Part shown: one piece after another, positions 44,154 to 52,824 of the stretch | Numbering within the stretch: position 1 is the stretch's first letter | Layout: every line of letters starts with the position of its first letter | NCBI GenBank assembly: GCA_004010275.1 | Contig: RBWT01000027.1 | Span: 1 to 56,190 of the forward strand | DNA length: 56,190 bases | Source: Streptomyces huasconensis | GTDB taxonomy: Bacteria; Actinomycetota; Actinomycetes; Streptomycetales; Streptomycetaceae | Direction: 5' to 3' | The notes under the pieces: generated by a model | What the model was told of the DNA's origin: nothing | The model's database searches: none | The model's input: only the letters and a program-made list of their open reading frames with translations | Made by a program: the position numbers and the translations under genes

Positions 44154-44185
44154 GCGGCCGGGATCTCGTCACCCCGGCCGCTTTT
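44154..44185 (+). terminator. Rho-independent terminator after add
   Basis: GCGGCCGGG (44154-44162), a ten-base loop and CCCGGCCGC (44173-44181) followed by TTTT, about 30 bases after the add stop. Confidence 0.8.
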
Positions 44186-44271
44186 CGCCGTCCGGTGCCC
44201 GTGATTTGTGGTCCGCGCGGTCGTTGGACCGCGCAGATCCCCGTCATCGAACTCGCAAGGACGCCTTGAAG

Positions 44272-44690
44272 ATGAAGCAGTCTGCCGCCAAGACCCTCGG
44301 AGTCGCCGCCCTCGGTGCCGCCTTCGCCGCCGCCGGTGCCGGTTCCGCGAACGCCGCCCCCGGGGTCCCGGACGCGGCCGCGGTCCTCGGTCAGGTCACC
44401 TCGGCCCTTCCCCTTGAGCAGGCCGCCAAGACACTGCCCGCGGGCAGCCCCGAGGCCGTGGCGCCGGAAAGAGCGTCCTCGCCGGCGGCCTGAAGGCCGC
44501 GGGGAACGCCGACAGGGCGGCCGCCGCGGCCCAGGCGGACGACGGCAGGGACGACCGCAAGGGCGGCAGGGACGACGGCAGGAGCGGTGGCAAGAGCGCC
44601 GGCAAGCCCAAGCCCGCCTCGCCGCTCCCCAACCTGCTCGGCGGCGTGCCCCTCGGGGGCACCGGCCTCAACGGCCTGCCGCTCGGCTGA
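44272..44690 (+). CDS. Small secreted Ala/Gly-rich protein (frameshifted near 44466)
   Basis: MKQSAAKTLGVAALGAAFAA then AGAGSANAAPGVPDAAAVLG is a clear Sec signal peptide with an ANA-A cleavage site. The first frame ends early, but one missing G near 44466 (GCGCCGGAAAG) restores GKSVLAGGLKAAGNADRAAA and runs to the TGA at 44688-44690, about 139 residues. The middle is a charged Gly-Arg-Asp-Lys stretch and the end is PLPNLLGGVPLGG with a short repeat. Function unknown; similar small secreted proteins are common in Streptomyces cell walls. Confidence 0.65.
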
Positions 44691-44708
44691 CCCTTCTCGC
44701 GTACGTGC

Positions 44709-44746
44709 CGATGGGGCGCCCCTCCACCCGGAGGGGCGCCCCATCG
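44709..44746. terminator. Bidirectional 17-bp hairpin
   Basis: CGATGGGGCGCCCCTCC, loop ACCC, GGAGGGGCGCCCCATCG: a perfect 17-bp stem between the convergent secreted-protein and PspC genes, eight bases from the PspC stop. Confidence 0.88.
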
Positions 44747-44753
44747 CGCGTGC

Positions 44754-44954
44754 TCACCAGGCCCGGCGCACCTTGTCCTCGGAGGGCAGCAGCACCCACA
44801 GGGCTATGTAGAGCAGGAACTGAGGGCCGGGGAGCAGGCAGGACACCACGAAGATCACGCGCATCTTGGTCGCGGAGGTGCCGAAGCGCTGGGCCAGGGA
44901 GGCACATACTCCGCCGATCATCCGGCCGTGGGTGGGGCGGGCAAGAGCGGTCAT
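44754..44954 (-). CDS. PspC-domain membrane protein
   Basis: A 66-residue PspC protein: LARPTHGRMIGGVCASLAQR (the GxxxGVCxGLA pattern) then FGTSATKMRVIFVVSCLLPG and FLLYIALWVLLP, one reentrant and one full membrane segment. PspC proteins sense envelope stress. AAGGAG six bases before ATG 44954 decides the start over an upstream in-frame codon. Confidence 0.82.
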   Translation of the reverse strand: MTALARPTHGRMIGGVCASLAQRFGTSATKMRVIFVVSCLLPGPQFLLYIALWVLLPSEDKVRRAW

Positions 44955-45042
44955 GTCGGGCTCCTTCGAACCGTAGGGAGAGGCCACTCCGTGTGCCTCG
45001 ATGTCTCCACGTTACGGTCATCAAGTACCCCAAAGCGTCGCT

Positions 45043-45591
45043 CTATGGTGCGATCCCGACCCTGGGAATCGTCGGGGTCGACCCCTGAGGGGCCTCCTCC
45101 CGCAGACGGGCCGTGACACGCCGCGGCTCATCACGGCGGCGGAGCCTCGCCCTGGCCGCGGGCACCACGGCGACATGGGCGAGCGCCACCCCGAGGGTGT
45201 TCAGGAGCAGCGAGTCGATGTCGACGACCTGCCCGGGCACCCCGGTCTGCAGCAGCTCGATGCCGAGCGAGAGCAGCGCCCCGGCGGCGACCGTACGCAC
45301 CAGGGAACCCCACGGCGAGACGACGAGCCGGCCGCCCGCCAGGGGGAGCAGCACGCCGAGCGGGGCGAGCAGCAGCAGGGCCTCGCCGATGCGGCGGGTC
45401 GCCTGGAGGCCGCCGAGTGCCAGATCCGCCTTGATCCCGGCGAGCGGCTGCAGATTCGCGGCGCTCACCCAGGGGACGTCCAGCGGACGCAGCGTGATCC
45501 ATCCGACGAGCAGAAGGTGCGCGGCGAGGAGGAGTCCTCCCACCGCACGGAAGCGGATGGCGGCAACGCGGCCGCCCGAGCCTTGACGCAC
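45043..45591 (-). CDS. VanZ-family membrane protein
   Basis: A 182-residue protein with four to five membrane segments. LVGWITLRPLDVPW, GEALLLLAPLGVLLPLAGGR and GALLSLGIELLQTGVPGQVV with DIDSLLLNTLG are the VanZ pattern (SxxIElxQ...R..D.DD...N..G). VanZ was named for teicoplanin resistance; most family members have no known role. GTG 45591 is preferred; an in-frame TTG at 45600 adds three residues. Confidence 0.78.
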   Translation of the reverse strand: MRQGSGGRVAAIRFRAVGGLLLAAHLLLVGWITLRPLDVPWVSAANLQPLAGIKADLALGGLQATRRIGEALLLLAPLGVLLPLAGGRLVVSPWGSLVRTVAAGALLSLGIELLQTGVPGQVVDIDSLLLNTLGVALAHVAVVPAARARLRRRDEPRRVTARLREEAPQGSTPTIPRVGIAP

Positions 45592-45642
45592 GCCCCACAA
45601 GACGTCAGAGGCGGCAGGATCGGTTCCGCGTACCGCCGGTGG

Positions 45643-46250
45643 TTACTTCCCGGAGTTGACGGCCTCGGCGGGCGGCGCCACCGTGCCGGGCCGGGAGCGG
45701 ACCTCCGTGGTGCAGGCGTAGCGCCGCAGGGAATCGTCCGCGGGGCCGCCCAGGACGACGGTGTGGTCCTTCGAGGCCAGCCGCGCTGTCGGCGAGCGTG
45801 CACACGATCTGGGCGAGCGCGAACGCGGACAGCTCCTGCGGCGGCGTACTGAAGCGCAGCGCGTCCTTGGGGTCGCCCTCGGCGGGACCGGAGACCGAGG
45901 TGCCACCGCGTACGTCCGTGGCGAAGCCCGCGTCCTTCTCGGGCTCCGACGGCGGCGCGGCCAGCTCGTCGAGGAGGGCCTGAGCGATCCGCGCGCGGTC
46001 GCTCGCCCCCTTCTCGGGAACCCGCACCGTCCGGTCGACGGTCACCAGCTGGGCCGCGCAGACCAGGAAGACCTGCGCCGACACCTCGCTGTCCGACTGC
46101 GCGGCGATGCCGGGGCCCGACATCACGCACGGCACCGCGACGCGCGGGCCCGAAGTCCGTGGGCACCTCCGTCGACCTGATCCCGCAGCCGGTGAGCGCG
46201 GCCGCCAGCAGCGCCGTGGCCACCGCGGCACGCGTCCGTCGCCCGTTCAC
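45643..46250 (-). CDS. afsQ3: AfsQ3 lipoprotein (two apparent frameshifts)
   Basis: The GTG at 46250 starts NGRRTRAAVATALLAAALTG then CGIRS, a lipobox (LTGC). The protein moves frame near 46135 into VAVPCVMSGPGIAAQSDSEV and on through FATDVRGGTSVSGPAEGDPK. It moves again near 45790 into LASKDHTVVLGGPADDSLRR and ends AEAVNSGK at 45643, about 200 residues. It overlaps the afsQ2 stop (GTGA), so it belongs to the afsQ operon. It is assigned as AfsQ3 from position and lipoprotein character; a sensory accessory role is presumed. Confidence 0.75.
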
Positions 46251-47821
46251 GCCTGGCCTCCCTCGGTGCAGCCGACGGTGTCCTCGCTGTCGCGGCCCCC
46301 GTCGCCGTCACCGTCGCCCTCGCACGGCAGCCACAGGGTGAAGACGGCGCCGCCCTCGGGGCAGTTGGCCGCGGAGATGTCGCCGCCGTGGATGTGCGCG
46401 TTCTCCAGGGCGATGGACAGGCCGAGCCCGCTGCCCTCGGACCGCGGCCGGGACGCGCTCGCCTTGTAGAAGCGGTCGAAGACGTGTGGCAGGACGTCCT
46501 CGGGGATGCCGGGCCCGTGATCGCGTACGGAGATGAGGAGTCTGGCGTCAGCCAGGCGTACGGAGACCTTGACCGGGGAGCCGCCGTGCTTGAGGGCGTT
46601 GCCGATGAGGTTGGCCAGGATGACGTCGAGGCGGCGCGGGTCGAGGCGGGCGGTGATGCCGCGCTCGGCGTCCAGCTCGACCGCGTCCAGCCAGGCGCGC
46701 GCGTCGATGCACGCGGTGATCTGGTCGGCGATGTCCACGTCGTCCAGGACGAGGCGCGCGGTGCCCGCGTCGAAGCGGGTGACCTCCATGAGGTTCTCCA
46801 CGAGGTCGTTCAGGCGCCGCGTCTCGCTCACCACGAGCCGTACGGCCGGCTCGATCATCGGGTCGACGGAGCCGGTCTCCGCGTCCAGCTCCTCCTCCAG
46901 GACCTCGGTCACCGCGGTGATCGCGGTCAGCGGCGTCCGCAGCTCGTGCGACATGTCGGCGACGAAGCGGCGGGACGCCTCGTCGCGGGCGCTCATGTCG
47001 GCGACCTTCTTCTCCAGGTTCTCGGCGGTCCTGTTGAACGTCCGGGAGAGATCGGCGAGTTCATCGGTGCCGGAGACGCGCAGCCGCGTGTCGAGTTTGC
47101 CCTCGCCGAGCCTGCGCGCGGCGACGCCGAGGCGGTGCACGGGTTTGAGTACGGTCGTGGCCGCGGCCTGCGCGAGCAGCGCGGAGCCGATCAGCGCCAG
47201 CGCCGTGGCGATCGCCAGCGACCAGCCGAGGGAGCTGAGGTCCTTGGCCTCGGGCTCCAGCGACTTGAGCATGTAGCCGGTCGGGCCGCCGCCGATCACC
47301 GTGGCACCGCCGACCAGATAGGGCGTGCCGTCCGCCACGGTCCGCTGCCAGTACAGGTGGTGGCTGGCGTCGTTGCCGGAGGTGAGCGGCTGCTTCTTGG
47401 CCACGGCCTCCTGGAGCGAGTCCGGCACCTCGGCGAGCGTGAACGCGTCCAGGTCGGAGTAGCCGACGATCCGGCCGCCGTCCTTCTTCTCGGCGACCAG
47501 GAGCACGCTGTAGCGCTGACTGCTGTTGGCCATCTGCCCGGCGGCCGCCTGCAGTTCCTCCTGCGAGGGGTGGGGCGGCAGCGCGCCCACGCGGGTCTGC
47601 ATCTGCTGGCGGAAGTCCTTGAGCGCCGCCTCCTGGGCGCGCGTCAGCACGGCCTCGCGGTTGAGCCAGTACGCGATGCCGGACGCGGAGACGGCGGCGG
47701 TGAGCGCCACCAGGCCGAACACCACGACGAGCCGCAGCCGCAGGCTCGTGAAGCGCAGCCCGGCCAGGACCGCCCTGCGTGCCGCGGGCAGGCCGCGGAG
47801 CTTGTCGTGCGCTGTGGTCAC
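46247..47821 (-). CDS. afsQ2: Sensor histidine kinase AfsQ2
   Basis: A 524-residue sensor kinase: first membrane helix at about 25-48 (RLRLVVVFGLVALTAAVSAS), an extracellular domain of 155 residues, second helix at about 202-224, HAMP, HisKA with FVADMSHELRTPLTAITAVT (phosphorylated His), and HATPase_c with LANLIGNALKHGG, VRDHGPGIPED and EGSGLGLSIALENAH. The start GTG overlaps the afsQ1 stop (GTGA). The AfsQ1/Q2 system activates antibiotic synthesis on glutamate and balances nitrogen and phosphate use, as known from S. coelicolor. Confidence 0.93.
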   Translation of the reverse strand: MTTAHDKLRGLPAARRAVLAGLRFTSLRLRLVVVFGLVALTAAVSASGIAYWLNREAVLTRAQEAALKDFRQQMQTRVGALPPHPSQEELQAAAGQMANSSQRYSVLLVAEKKDGGRIVGYSDLDAFTLAEVPDSLQEAVAKKQPLTSGNDASHHLYWQRTVADGTPYLVGGATVIGGGPTGYMLKSLEPEAKDLSSLGWSLAIATALALIGSALLAQAAATTVLKPVHRLGVAARRLGEGKLDTRLRVSGTDELADLSRTFNRTAENLEKKVADMSARDEASRRFVADMSHELRTPLTAITAVTEVLEEELDAETGSVDPMIEPAVRLVVSETRRLNDLVENLMEVTRFDAGTARLVLDDVDIADQITACIDARAWLDAVELDAERGITARLDPRRLDVILANLIGNALKHGGSPVKVSVRLADARLLISVRDHGPGIPEDVLPHVFDRFYKASASRPRSEGSGLGLSIALENAHIHGGDISAANCPEGGAVFTLWLPCEGDGDGDGGRDSEDTVGCTEGGQA

Positions 47822-48495
47822 TGAGGGGTGTCCAGCCGGTATCCGACCCCGCGCACCGTGCGGATCAGCGTCGGCGACGACGGGACGTCCTCGACCTTGG
47901 CGCGCAGCCGCTGCACGCAGGCGTCGACGAGCCGCGAGTCACCGAGGTAGTCGTGCTCCCACACCAGCCGCAGCAACTGCTGCCGGGACAGGGCCTGGCC
48001 GGGCCTGCGGCTCAGCTCCAGGAGCAGCCGCAGCTCGGTCGGGGTGAGCTGGAGGTCCTCGCCGTTCTTCGTCACGGTCATCGCGGCGCGGTCGATCACG
48101 AGCGAACCGAACGTCGCCGCGTCATTGGCCTCCCGCTCCCCGCGCCGCAGCACCGCCCGGATGCGGGCGTCGAGGACCCGCCCCTGCACGGGCTTGACCA
48201 CATAGTCGTCGGCGCCGGACTCCAGGCCCACCACCACGTCGATGTCGTCGCTCCGCGCGGTGAGCAGGATGATCGGCAGCTGGTCGGTGCGCCGGATGCG
48301 ACGGCACACCTCGAACCCGTCGATGCCCGGCAGCATCACGTCCAGCACGATCAGGTCCGGCCGCTGCTCACCGAGCAGTTTCAGGCCGTCCTCGCCGGTG
48401 GCAGCAGTGGCCACCCGGTGCCCTTGGCGCGTCAGCGAAAGCTCCAGGGCCGTCCGGATGGCGTCGTCGTCCTCGATCAGCAACAGGGAAGGCAC
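47818..48495 (-). CDS. afsQ1: Response regulator AfsQ1
   Basis: A 225-residue OmpR/PhoB-type regulator. The receiver starts PSLLLIEDDDAIRTALELSL (acidic pair), phosphoacceptor Asp in LIVLDVMLPGIDGFEVC, TARSDDIDVVVGLESGADDY then VVKP (Lys). The C-terminal winged helix has LTPTELRLLLELSRRPGQAL and VDACVQRLRAKVED. GTG 48495 gives the 225-residue length I recall for AfsQ1; ATG 48504 would add three residues. It is divergent from sigQ, with a GTGAC-N6-GTGAC site between. Confidence 0.94.
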   Translation of the reverse strand: MPSLLLIEDDDAIRTALELSLTRQGHRVATAATGEDGLKLLGEQRPDLIVLDVMLPGIDGFEVCRRIRRTDQLPIILLTARSDDIDVVVGLESGADDYVVKPVQGRVLDARIRAVLRRGEREANDAATFGSLVIDRAAMTVTKNGEDLQLTPTELRLLLELSRRPGQALSRQQLLRLVWEHDYLGDSRLVDACVQRLRAKVEDVPSSPTLIRTVRGVGYRLDTPQ

Positions 48496-48587
48496 GGACG
48501 TCATTGTGTCCCATGCAACGGCCCCAGTTCGACTGTCGGCCCGCTCCCACACCCGACCCTCACGCGCGGAAGGGACGCCGCGCCCCT

Positions 48588-48603
48588 GTGACAGGCCTGT
48601 GAC
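48588..48603. promoter_or_regulatory. AfsQ1 binding site in the afsQ1-sigQ region
   Basis: GTGAC-AGGCCT-GTGAC fits the published AfsQ1 consensus GTnAC-N6-GTnAC exactly. It lies 92 bases from the afsQ1 start and 106 from sigQ, as expected for control of both. Confidence 0.8.
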
Positions 48604-48709
48604 AGTCGGGGGACACCGTCATGAAATGGGTCCGGCAGAGTTCTGGTCACACGCAAGAAGCACGGAAGCACGACGGAACAAGCCGGACTCCACCGACGGG
48701 GGGCGCAAG

Positions 48710-49435
48710 ATGAACACGCTGCACAGCACCAGCTCAAGCGCAGTTGTCACGCGTCTCCACGACGTCGGGCGGGGTTGCGAGAAGTCCGGTGCCGTGAGCG
48801 GGCGGGGGTGCGCTCGCGGCGCCGGGCGTCAGCACACCGCGTACATGACGGTGGTTGACGCGCCGTACGGGGGAAGCGCGTACAGGGAGGGCTCGGGGGA
48901 GCGGAAGACCTTGTCGGAGGCGGAATTCACCGCCTACGTCCAGGAACGCCGCGCCTCTCTGTACGCAACGGCCTACCACCTGACCGGGGACCGCTTCGAG
49001 GCGGAGGACCTGCTGCAGAGCGCCCTCTTCTCGACGTACCGCGCCTGGGACAGGATCAGCGACAAGGCCGCGGTCGGGGGCTATCTCCGCCGCACCATGA
49101 CCAACCTGCACATCAGCGCGTGGCGCCGCCGCAAGCTGAACGAGTACCCGACCGAGGAACTGCCGGAGACGGTGGGCGACACGGACGCGATGCGCGGCAC
49201 GGAGCTGCGCGCGGTCCTGTGGCAGGCCCTGGCCCGGCTGCCCGAACTCCAGCGCACGATGCTGGTCCTGCGTTACTACGAGGGCCGCACCGACCCGGAG
49301 ATCGCGGACATCCTCGACATCAGCGTGGGCACGGTGAAGTCCAGCATCTGGCGGTCGCTCCGCCGGCTGCGCGAGGACGAGGTCCTCAGCTTCGGCCGTG
49401 ACCAGGAGGAGTCCTTCGGCGAGTTGGTCGCCTGA
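48710..49435 (+). CDS. sigQ: ECF sigma factor SigQ
   Basis: A 241-residue sigma factor of the SigE-like group. About 65 N-terminal residues are poorly conserved. Region 2 is FTAYVQERRASLYATAYHLT then EAEDLLQSALFSTYRAW, and region 4 is LPELQRTMLVLRYYEGRTDP with SVGTVKSSIWRSLRRLRE. SigQ lies divergent from afsQ1 and is a target of AfsQ1 in S. coelicolor, where it antagonises the AfsQ system. ATG 48710 follows a G-run as ribosome-binding site; a start nearer the conserved region is possible. Confidence 0.88.
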   Translation: MNTLHSTSSSAVVTRLHDVGRGCEKSGAVSGRGCARGAGRQHTAYMTVVDAPYGGSAYREGSGERKTLSEAEFTAYVQERRASLYATAYHLTGDRFEAEDLLQSALFSTYRAWDRISDKAAVGGYLRRTMTNLHISAWRRRKLNEYPTEELPETVGDTDAMRGTELRAVLWQALARLPELQRTMLVLRYYEGRTDPEIADILDISVGTVKSSIWRSLRRLREDEVLSFGRDQEESFGELVA

Positions 49436-49437
49436 GG

Positions 49438-49513
49438 ATTGGGGGGAACGGGGGCCGTCGCTTCGGGGGAGGCGGCGGGAGTACGGGGGGGAAGCACGGG
49501 GGAAACAGGTAGC
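49438..49513 (+). other. G-tract-rich 3' region after sigQ
   Basis: Just after the sigQ stop, the plus strand holds many runs of three to seven G (for example GGGGGG near 49443, GGGGGGG near 49485). Such spacing can form G-quadruplexes in DNA or in the sigQ mRNA tail. No gene is visible in the 138-base gap. Confidence 0.4.
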
Positions 49514-49557
49514 GGGACCGGGAGGCCGGGGGGGGCCTTTCCGGTCCCTCTGCTTTT
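49514..49557 (+). terminator. sigQ terminator
   Basis: GGGACCGG (49514-49521) pairs with CCGGTCCC (49541-49548), with an inner GGCC/GGCC pair around a G-loop, followed by TCTGCTTTT. Confidence 0.6.
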
Positions 49558-49573
49558 ACCGGTCCTGCTGCTG

Positions 49574-50248
49574 TTACTGGGGGGCCAGCGGGCGGGTGGG
49601 CGGCAGAGGGTGGGCCGCGAGGCCGCGGTCCGGGACGCGCCGTCCGGCCGCTGCGGAGACGACCCGCCCCATCGCCTCCTCGGCCCCGCAGGGATACGCC
49701 CCCAGCCCCACCTGCCGCGCGACGATCGCCCGCTCGGCCCGCATGAGCCGCCACCCTCTGCGCAGCAGGAACGGCACGGACTTGCGTCCCTCGCGCAGAT
49801 CCCGGAGCAGCCGCCGCCGGAACGTCGTGGCAGGCCGCCCCCGCAGGCAGATCGCGTCGGCGAGCACGCCGATCTCCCGGCACCGCTCCACGATGTCCGC
49901 GGCGAAGATCCCCTCCGCGATGAACAGGGGCGTGCGCCGGATGTCGAGTGCCTCGTGCCCGACGCGGGCGCTGGTCGCGATGTCGTAGACCGGGACGCGC
50001 GTACGCCCCGTGCGGCACAGCTCCTCGATGGCGGCGACCGCGACGTCGGCGTCCCACGACGCGGGGGAGTCCCAGTCGATGTCCGAACTGCCCGGAACCT
50101 GCGGCAGCGTGGGGTCGTCGCCTTCCTTGTAGAAGTCGTCCAGACAGAGCACGGGCAGCCCGGAGCGGGTGGCGAAGGACGACTTGCCCGAGCCTGAGGG
50201 GCCGCAGAGCAGCACGACGCGGGTCGGTATCGAGGGATGAGAGCTCAC
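49574..50248 (-). CDS. Uridine-kinase-like P-loop protein
   Basis: A 224-residue P-loop NTPase. RVVLLCGPSGSGKSSFATRS is Walker A, LPVLCLDDFYKEGDDPTLPQ the substrate-binding Asp-Asp-Phe-Tyr motif of uridine kinases, and DIDWDSPASWD and PLFIAEGIFAADIV (Walker B-like) follow. It probably phosphorylates uridine/cytidine or a related substrate, which would fit the nucleoside genes nearby, but it has no regulon operator. GTG 50248 begins SSHPSIPTRVVLL; CACTGT lies six bases before it, so it may be leaderless. Confidence 0.78.
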   Translation of the reverse strand: MSSHPSIPTRVVLLCGPSGSGKSSFATRSGLPVLCLDDFYKEGDDPTLPQVPGSSDIDWDSPASWDADVAVAAIEELCRTGRTRVPVYDIATSARVGHEALDIRRTPLFIAEGIFAADIVERCREIGVLADAICLRGRPATTFRRRLLRDLREGRKSVPFLLRRGWRLMRAERAIVARQVGLGAYPCGAEEAMGRVVSAAAGRRVPDRGLAAHPLPPTRPLAPQ

Positions 50249-50312
50249 GAGAGAACAGTGTGCGGCATCCCCGCGCGCGGGCGCTCCGCGCGGGGCGCCC
50301 TTGCAAGCCACG

Positions 50313-51895
50313 TCACACGTCCCTGGTCCGCGGGTCCGCCTGCGGGGCCGGTCCGGTGTGGGAGCGCAGGGGTGCTTCGCGGATCAGCCAGGCCGCCGCC
50401 GAGGCGAGCCCGCCGCAGGGCGGCCGTGCCGATCATGACGCCGTGCAGGCCGCCGGTGACCGCGGCGCGGTAGGCGTCCCGGGCCGGGGCGGACAGGCCG
50501 TCGAGGACGGTGGGGGTCAGTTCGTGGCCGCCGTCCGCGAGGCGTTCGCCGTCCTCGCCGAGCCGGTCCGTGAGGGTGCCGGTCAGCCGGCTCGTGTAGA
50601 CGGAGCCGAGCACGGCGACGCCGAGGGTGCCGCCGATGGTGCGCAGCAGCGTGTTGGTGCCGCTGGCGGCGCCCATGTCGCGCAATTCCGCGCTGTTCAT
50701 GGTGATCAGCAGCGCGGGTTGCAGCAGGCAGCCGAGGCCCGTGCCGAGCACGAACGTCAGGGCGGAGGCCAGATATGTGGCGGTGTCCACGCCGACCGTG
50801 CACAGGGCCAGGGCGCCCGCCGAGGCGACCGCGCCGCCGACGAGCGGGTAGGCGCGGTATCCGCCGCCGTTGCCCACCGCGCGGCCGATGTACAGCTGCG
50901 CGCTCATCATGCCGAGCATCAGCGGGAGCAGCAGCAGCCCGCTCTGCGTCGAGGACATGCCGCGTACGAACTGCATGTACTGCGGCAGGTAGCTCGCCGC
51001 CGCCAGCATCGCGGCGCCCGCGAGGAAGGTGAGGACCTGGGCGAGCGTGAAGTTGCGGTCGCGGAACAGCCGCGGCGGGATGACCGGTTCCGGCGCGTGC
51101 CGCTCCACGCGGACGAAGGCGGCGAGCGCGGCCGCCGCGAACAGCGCGAGCCCCGCGATCTGCGGCGAGAGCCAGTCGTACGTCGCTCCGGCCCACGTCC
51201 CGAGCAGGGTGAGCGCCAGGATGCCCGCCGTGAGGAGGCCCGCGCCCGCGTAGTCGACGCGGGCCGTGCCGCGCTCCCCCGCGCTGCGGGACGAGGAAGC
51301 CGACGATCAGCAGTGCCGCCGCGCCGACGGGAACGTTGACGTAGAAGACCCAGCGCCAGTTCAGCTGGTCGGTGAGGAGGCCGCCGAGCAGGGGGCCGCC
51401 GATCATGGCGGCGGGCAGCATCACGCCGATCAGCGACTGCGAGCGCCCGGCCTGCGCGGGCGGGAGCAGCGTGCCGATCAGGGAGAGCGCGCCCACGAAG
51501 AGGCCGCCCGCGCCGATGCCCTGGAGCGCGCGGAAGGCGATCAACTGCCCCATGTCCTGGGCGAGTCCGCAGAGCACGGACCCGATGAGGAAGACCACGA
51601 TGGAGGCCAGGTAGCCGCCCTTGCGGCCGTACAGGTCGCCGAGCTTGCCCCAGATGGGCGTGGCGACGGCGGTGGTGAGCAGGTAGGCCGTCACCACCCA
51701 GGAGAAGTGGCCGAGGCCGCCGAGGTCGCCGACGATCGTGGGCAGGGCGGTGCCGACGATCGTGCCGTCGAGGGTGGCCAGGATGATGCCGAGCAGTAAC
51801 CCGAGGACGGCGAGGGGCGAGGGCGGGGGTGGTTCGGTGGCCGTTCCGGCGTCCGGCGCGGGGGGCGGGGCGGTTTCTTCCGTTCGCTGCTTCAT
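50313..51895 (-). CDS. DHA2-family MFS multidrug exporter (two apparent frameshifts)
   Basis: About 527 residues, 14 membrane segments. AVLGLLLGIILATLDGTIVG and TALPTIVGDLGGLGHFSWVV are motif D1/A-type EmrB/QacA features; LGDLYGRKGGYLASIVVFL follows. The frame breaks at a C5 run (51276-51280): with C4 it reads PQRGERGTARVDYAGAGLLT and continues through the second half. It breaks again near 50420, after which LASAAAWLIREAPLRSHTGP runs to the stop at 50313. It is divergent from a TetR repressor, a standard drug-efflux pair. Confidence 0.82.
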
Positions 51896-51950
51896 GGGTT
51901 CCCAGACTTGGTGAGGTGAACGCCGGGCGCGCACGAGGGCTGCGTACGGC

Positions 51951-51992
51951 GTACACAGGGGCGATGTGTACAACGTACGCGCCAATGTGTAC
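51951..51992. promoter_or_regulatory. Candidate TetR operators between exporter and regulator
   Basis: GTACAC-N9-GTGTAC (51951-51971) is an inverted repeat, and a further GTGTAC lies at 51987-51992. The spacing suits a TetR dimer blocking both divergent promoters. TACGCT at 52008-52013 is the -10 of the tetR gene. Confidence 0.55.
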
Positions 51993-52019
51993 GGCGTCCA
52001 CTAGGGATACGCTGTACGC

Positions 52020-52746
52020 ATGGCCACACAGAAGAAGGGCGAGCCCGAGGTCACCCTCTGGGAGCGCATGGAGCGACCCGCCGCACCCCGTGCCGCCCTG
52101 ACACCGCAGCGCATCGCCGCCGTCGCGGTCCAGGTCGCCGACGCCGAGCGCGCTCGCCGCCGTCACCATGCGCCGCCTCGCCGCCGAACTCGGCGTCGCC
52201 CCCATGGCCGCGTACCGCCACGTCTCGGGGAAGGAGGACCTGCTGGCGCTGATGGTCGACCTGGCCTCGGCCGAGCTGGCCCCGCCCGCCGAGGTGACCG
52301 GCTGGCGCGAGGTGCTGCGGGAGGCGGGGTGCGCGACCCGCGAGATGACGCTGCGCCATCCGTGGATGGCCGAACTGCCCACCCCGCTGCACGCGTTGAC
52401 CCCCAACCGGCTCGCCGTCGCGGAGCGTCAGCTCGCCGCGCTCGACGGGCACGGCCTCGACGTCGACACGATGATGGCCGCCTTCCGCACCGTCACCGCC
52501 TACGTGGGCGGCATGGTCCGCTCCGAGGTGGCGCTGGGCGCGTACCTGCGCGAGCGGGAGTGGGACAGCGTGGAGGAGGCGCGCAAGGGCCTCGCGCCCC
52601 AGATGGCCTACCTGATGGAGACGGGCCGCTACCCGGCCTACCGGCGCTACATCCGCGAGGCGACACGCAGGGACGACCCGGCCTGGGAGTTCGAGACCGG
52701 GCTCGACTGCGTGCTCGACGGGATTGCGGCGCGCCTTGGGCTGTGA
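52020..52746 (+). CDS. TetR-family regulator of the DHA2 exporter (frameshifted near 52150)
   Basis: About 242 residues. TLWERMERPAAPRAALTPQR then IAAVAVQVADAE begins the HTH in one frame. After about 52150 it continues as TMRRLAAELGVAPMAAYRHV (recognition helix) and DLLALMVDLASAEL. Two missing bases or one extra would join them. The C-terminal domain (RYIREATRRDDPAWEFETGL) is TetR_C-like. TACGCT six bases before ATG 52020 suggests a leaderless start. It probably represses the divergent exporter through the GTACAC/GTGTAC sites. Confidence 0.8.
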
Positions 52747-52762
52747 GCGGGCGGGGGCAGGA

Positions 52763-52802
52763 CGAAGCCCCGGCCTCCTGGACGGAGGAGGCCGGGGCTT
52801 CG
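52763..52802. terminator. 17-bp bidirectional hairpin
   Basis: CGAAGCCCCGGCCTCCT, loop GGACGG, AGGAGGCCGGGGCTTCG: a perfect stem between the convergent tetR and aldehyde-dehydrogenase genes. Confidence 0.88.
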
Positions 52803-52824
52803 CGTCGTGCGGTGCCGGAAGTGG

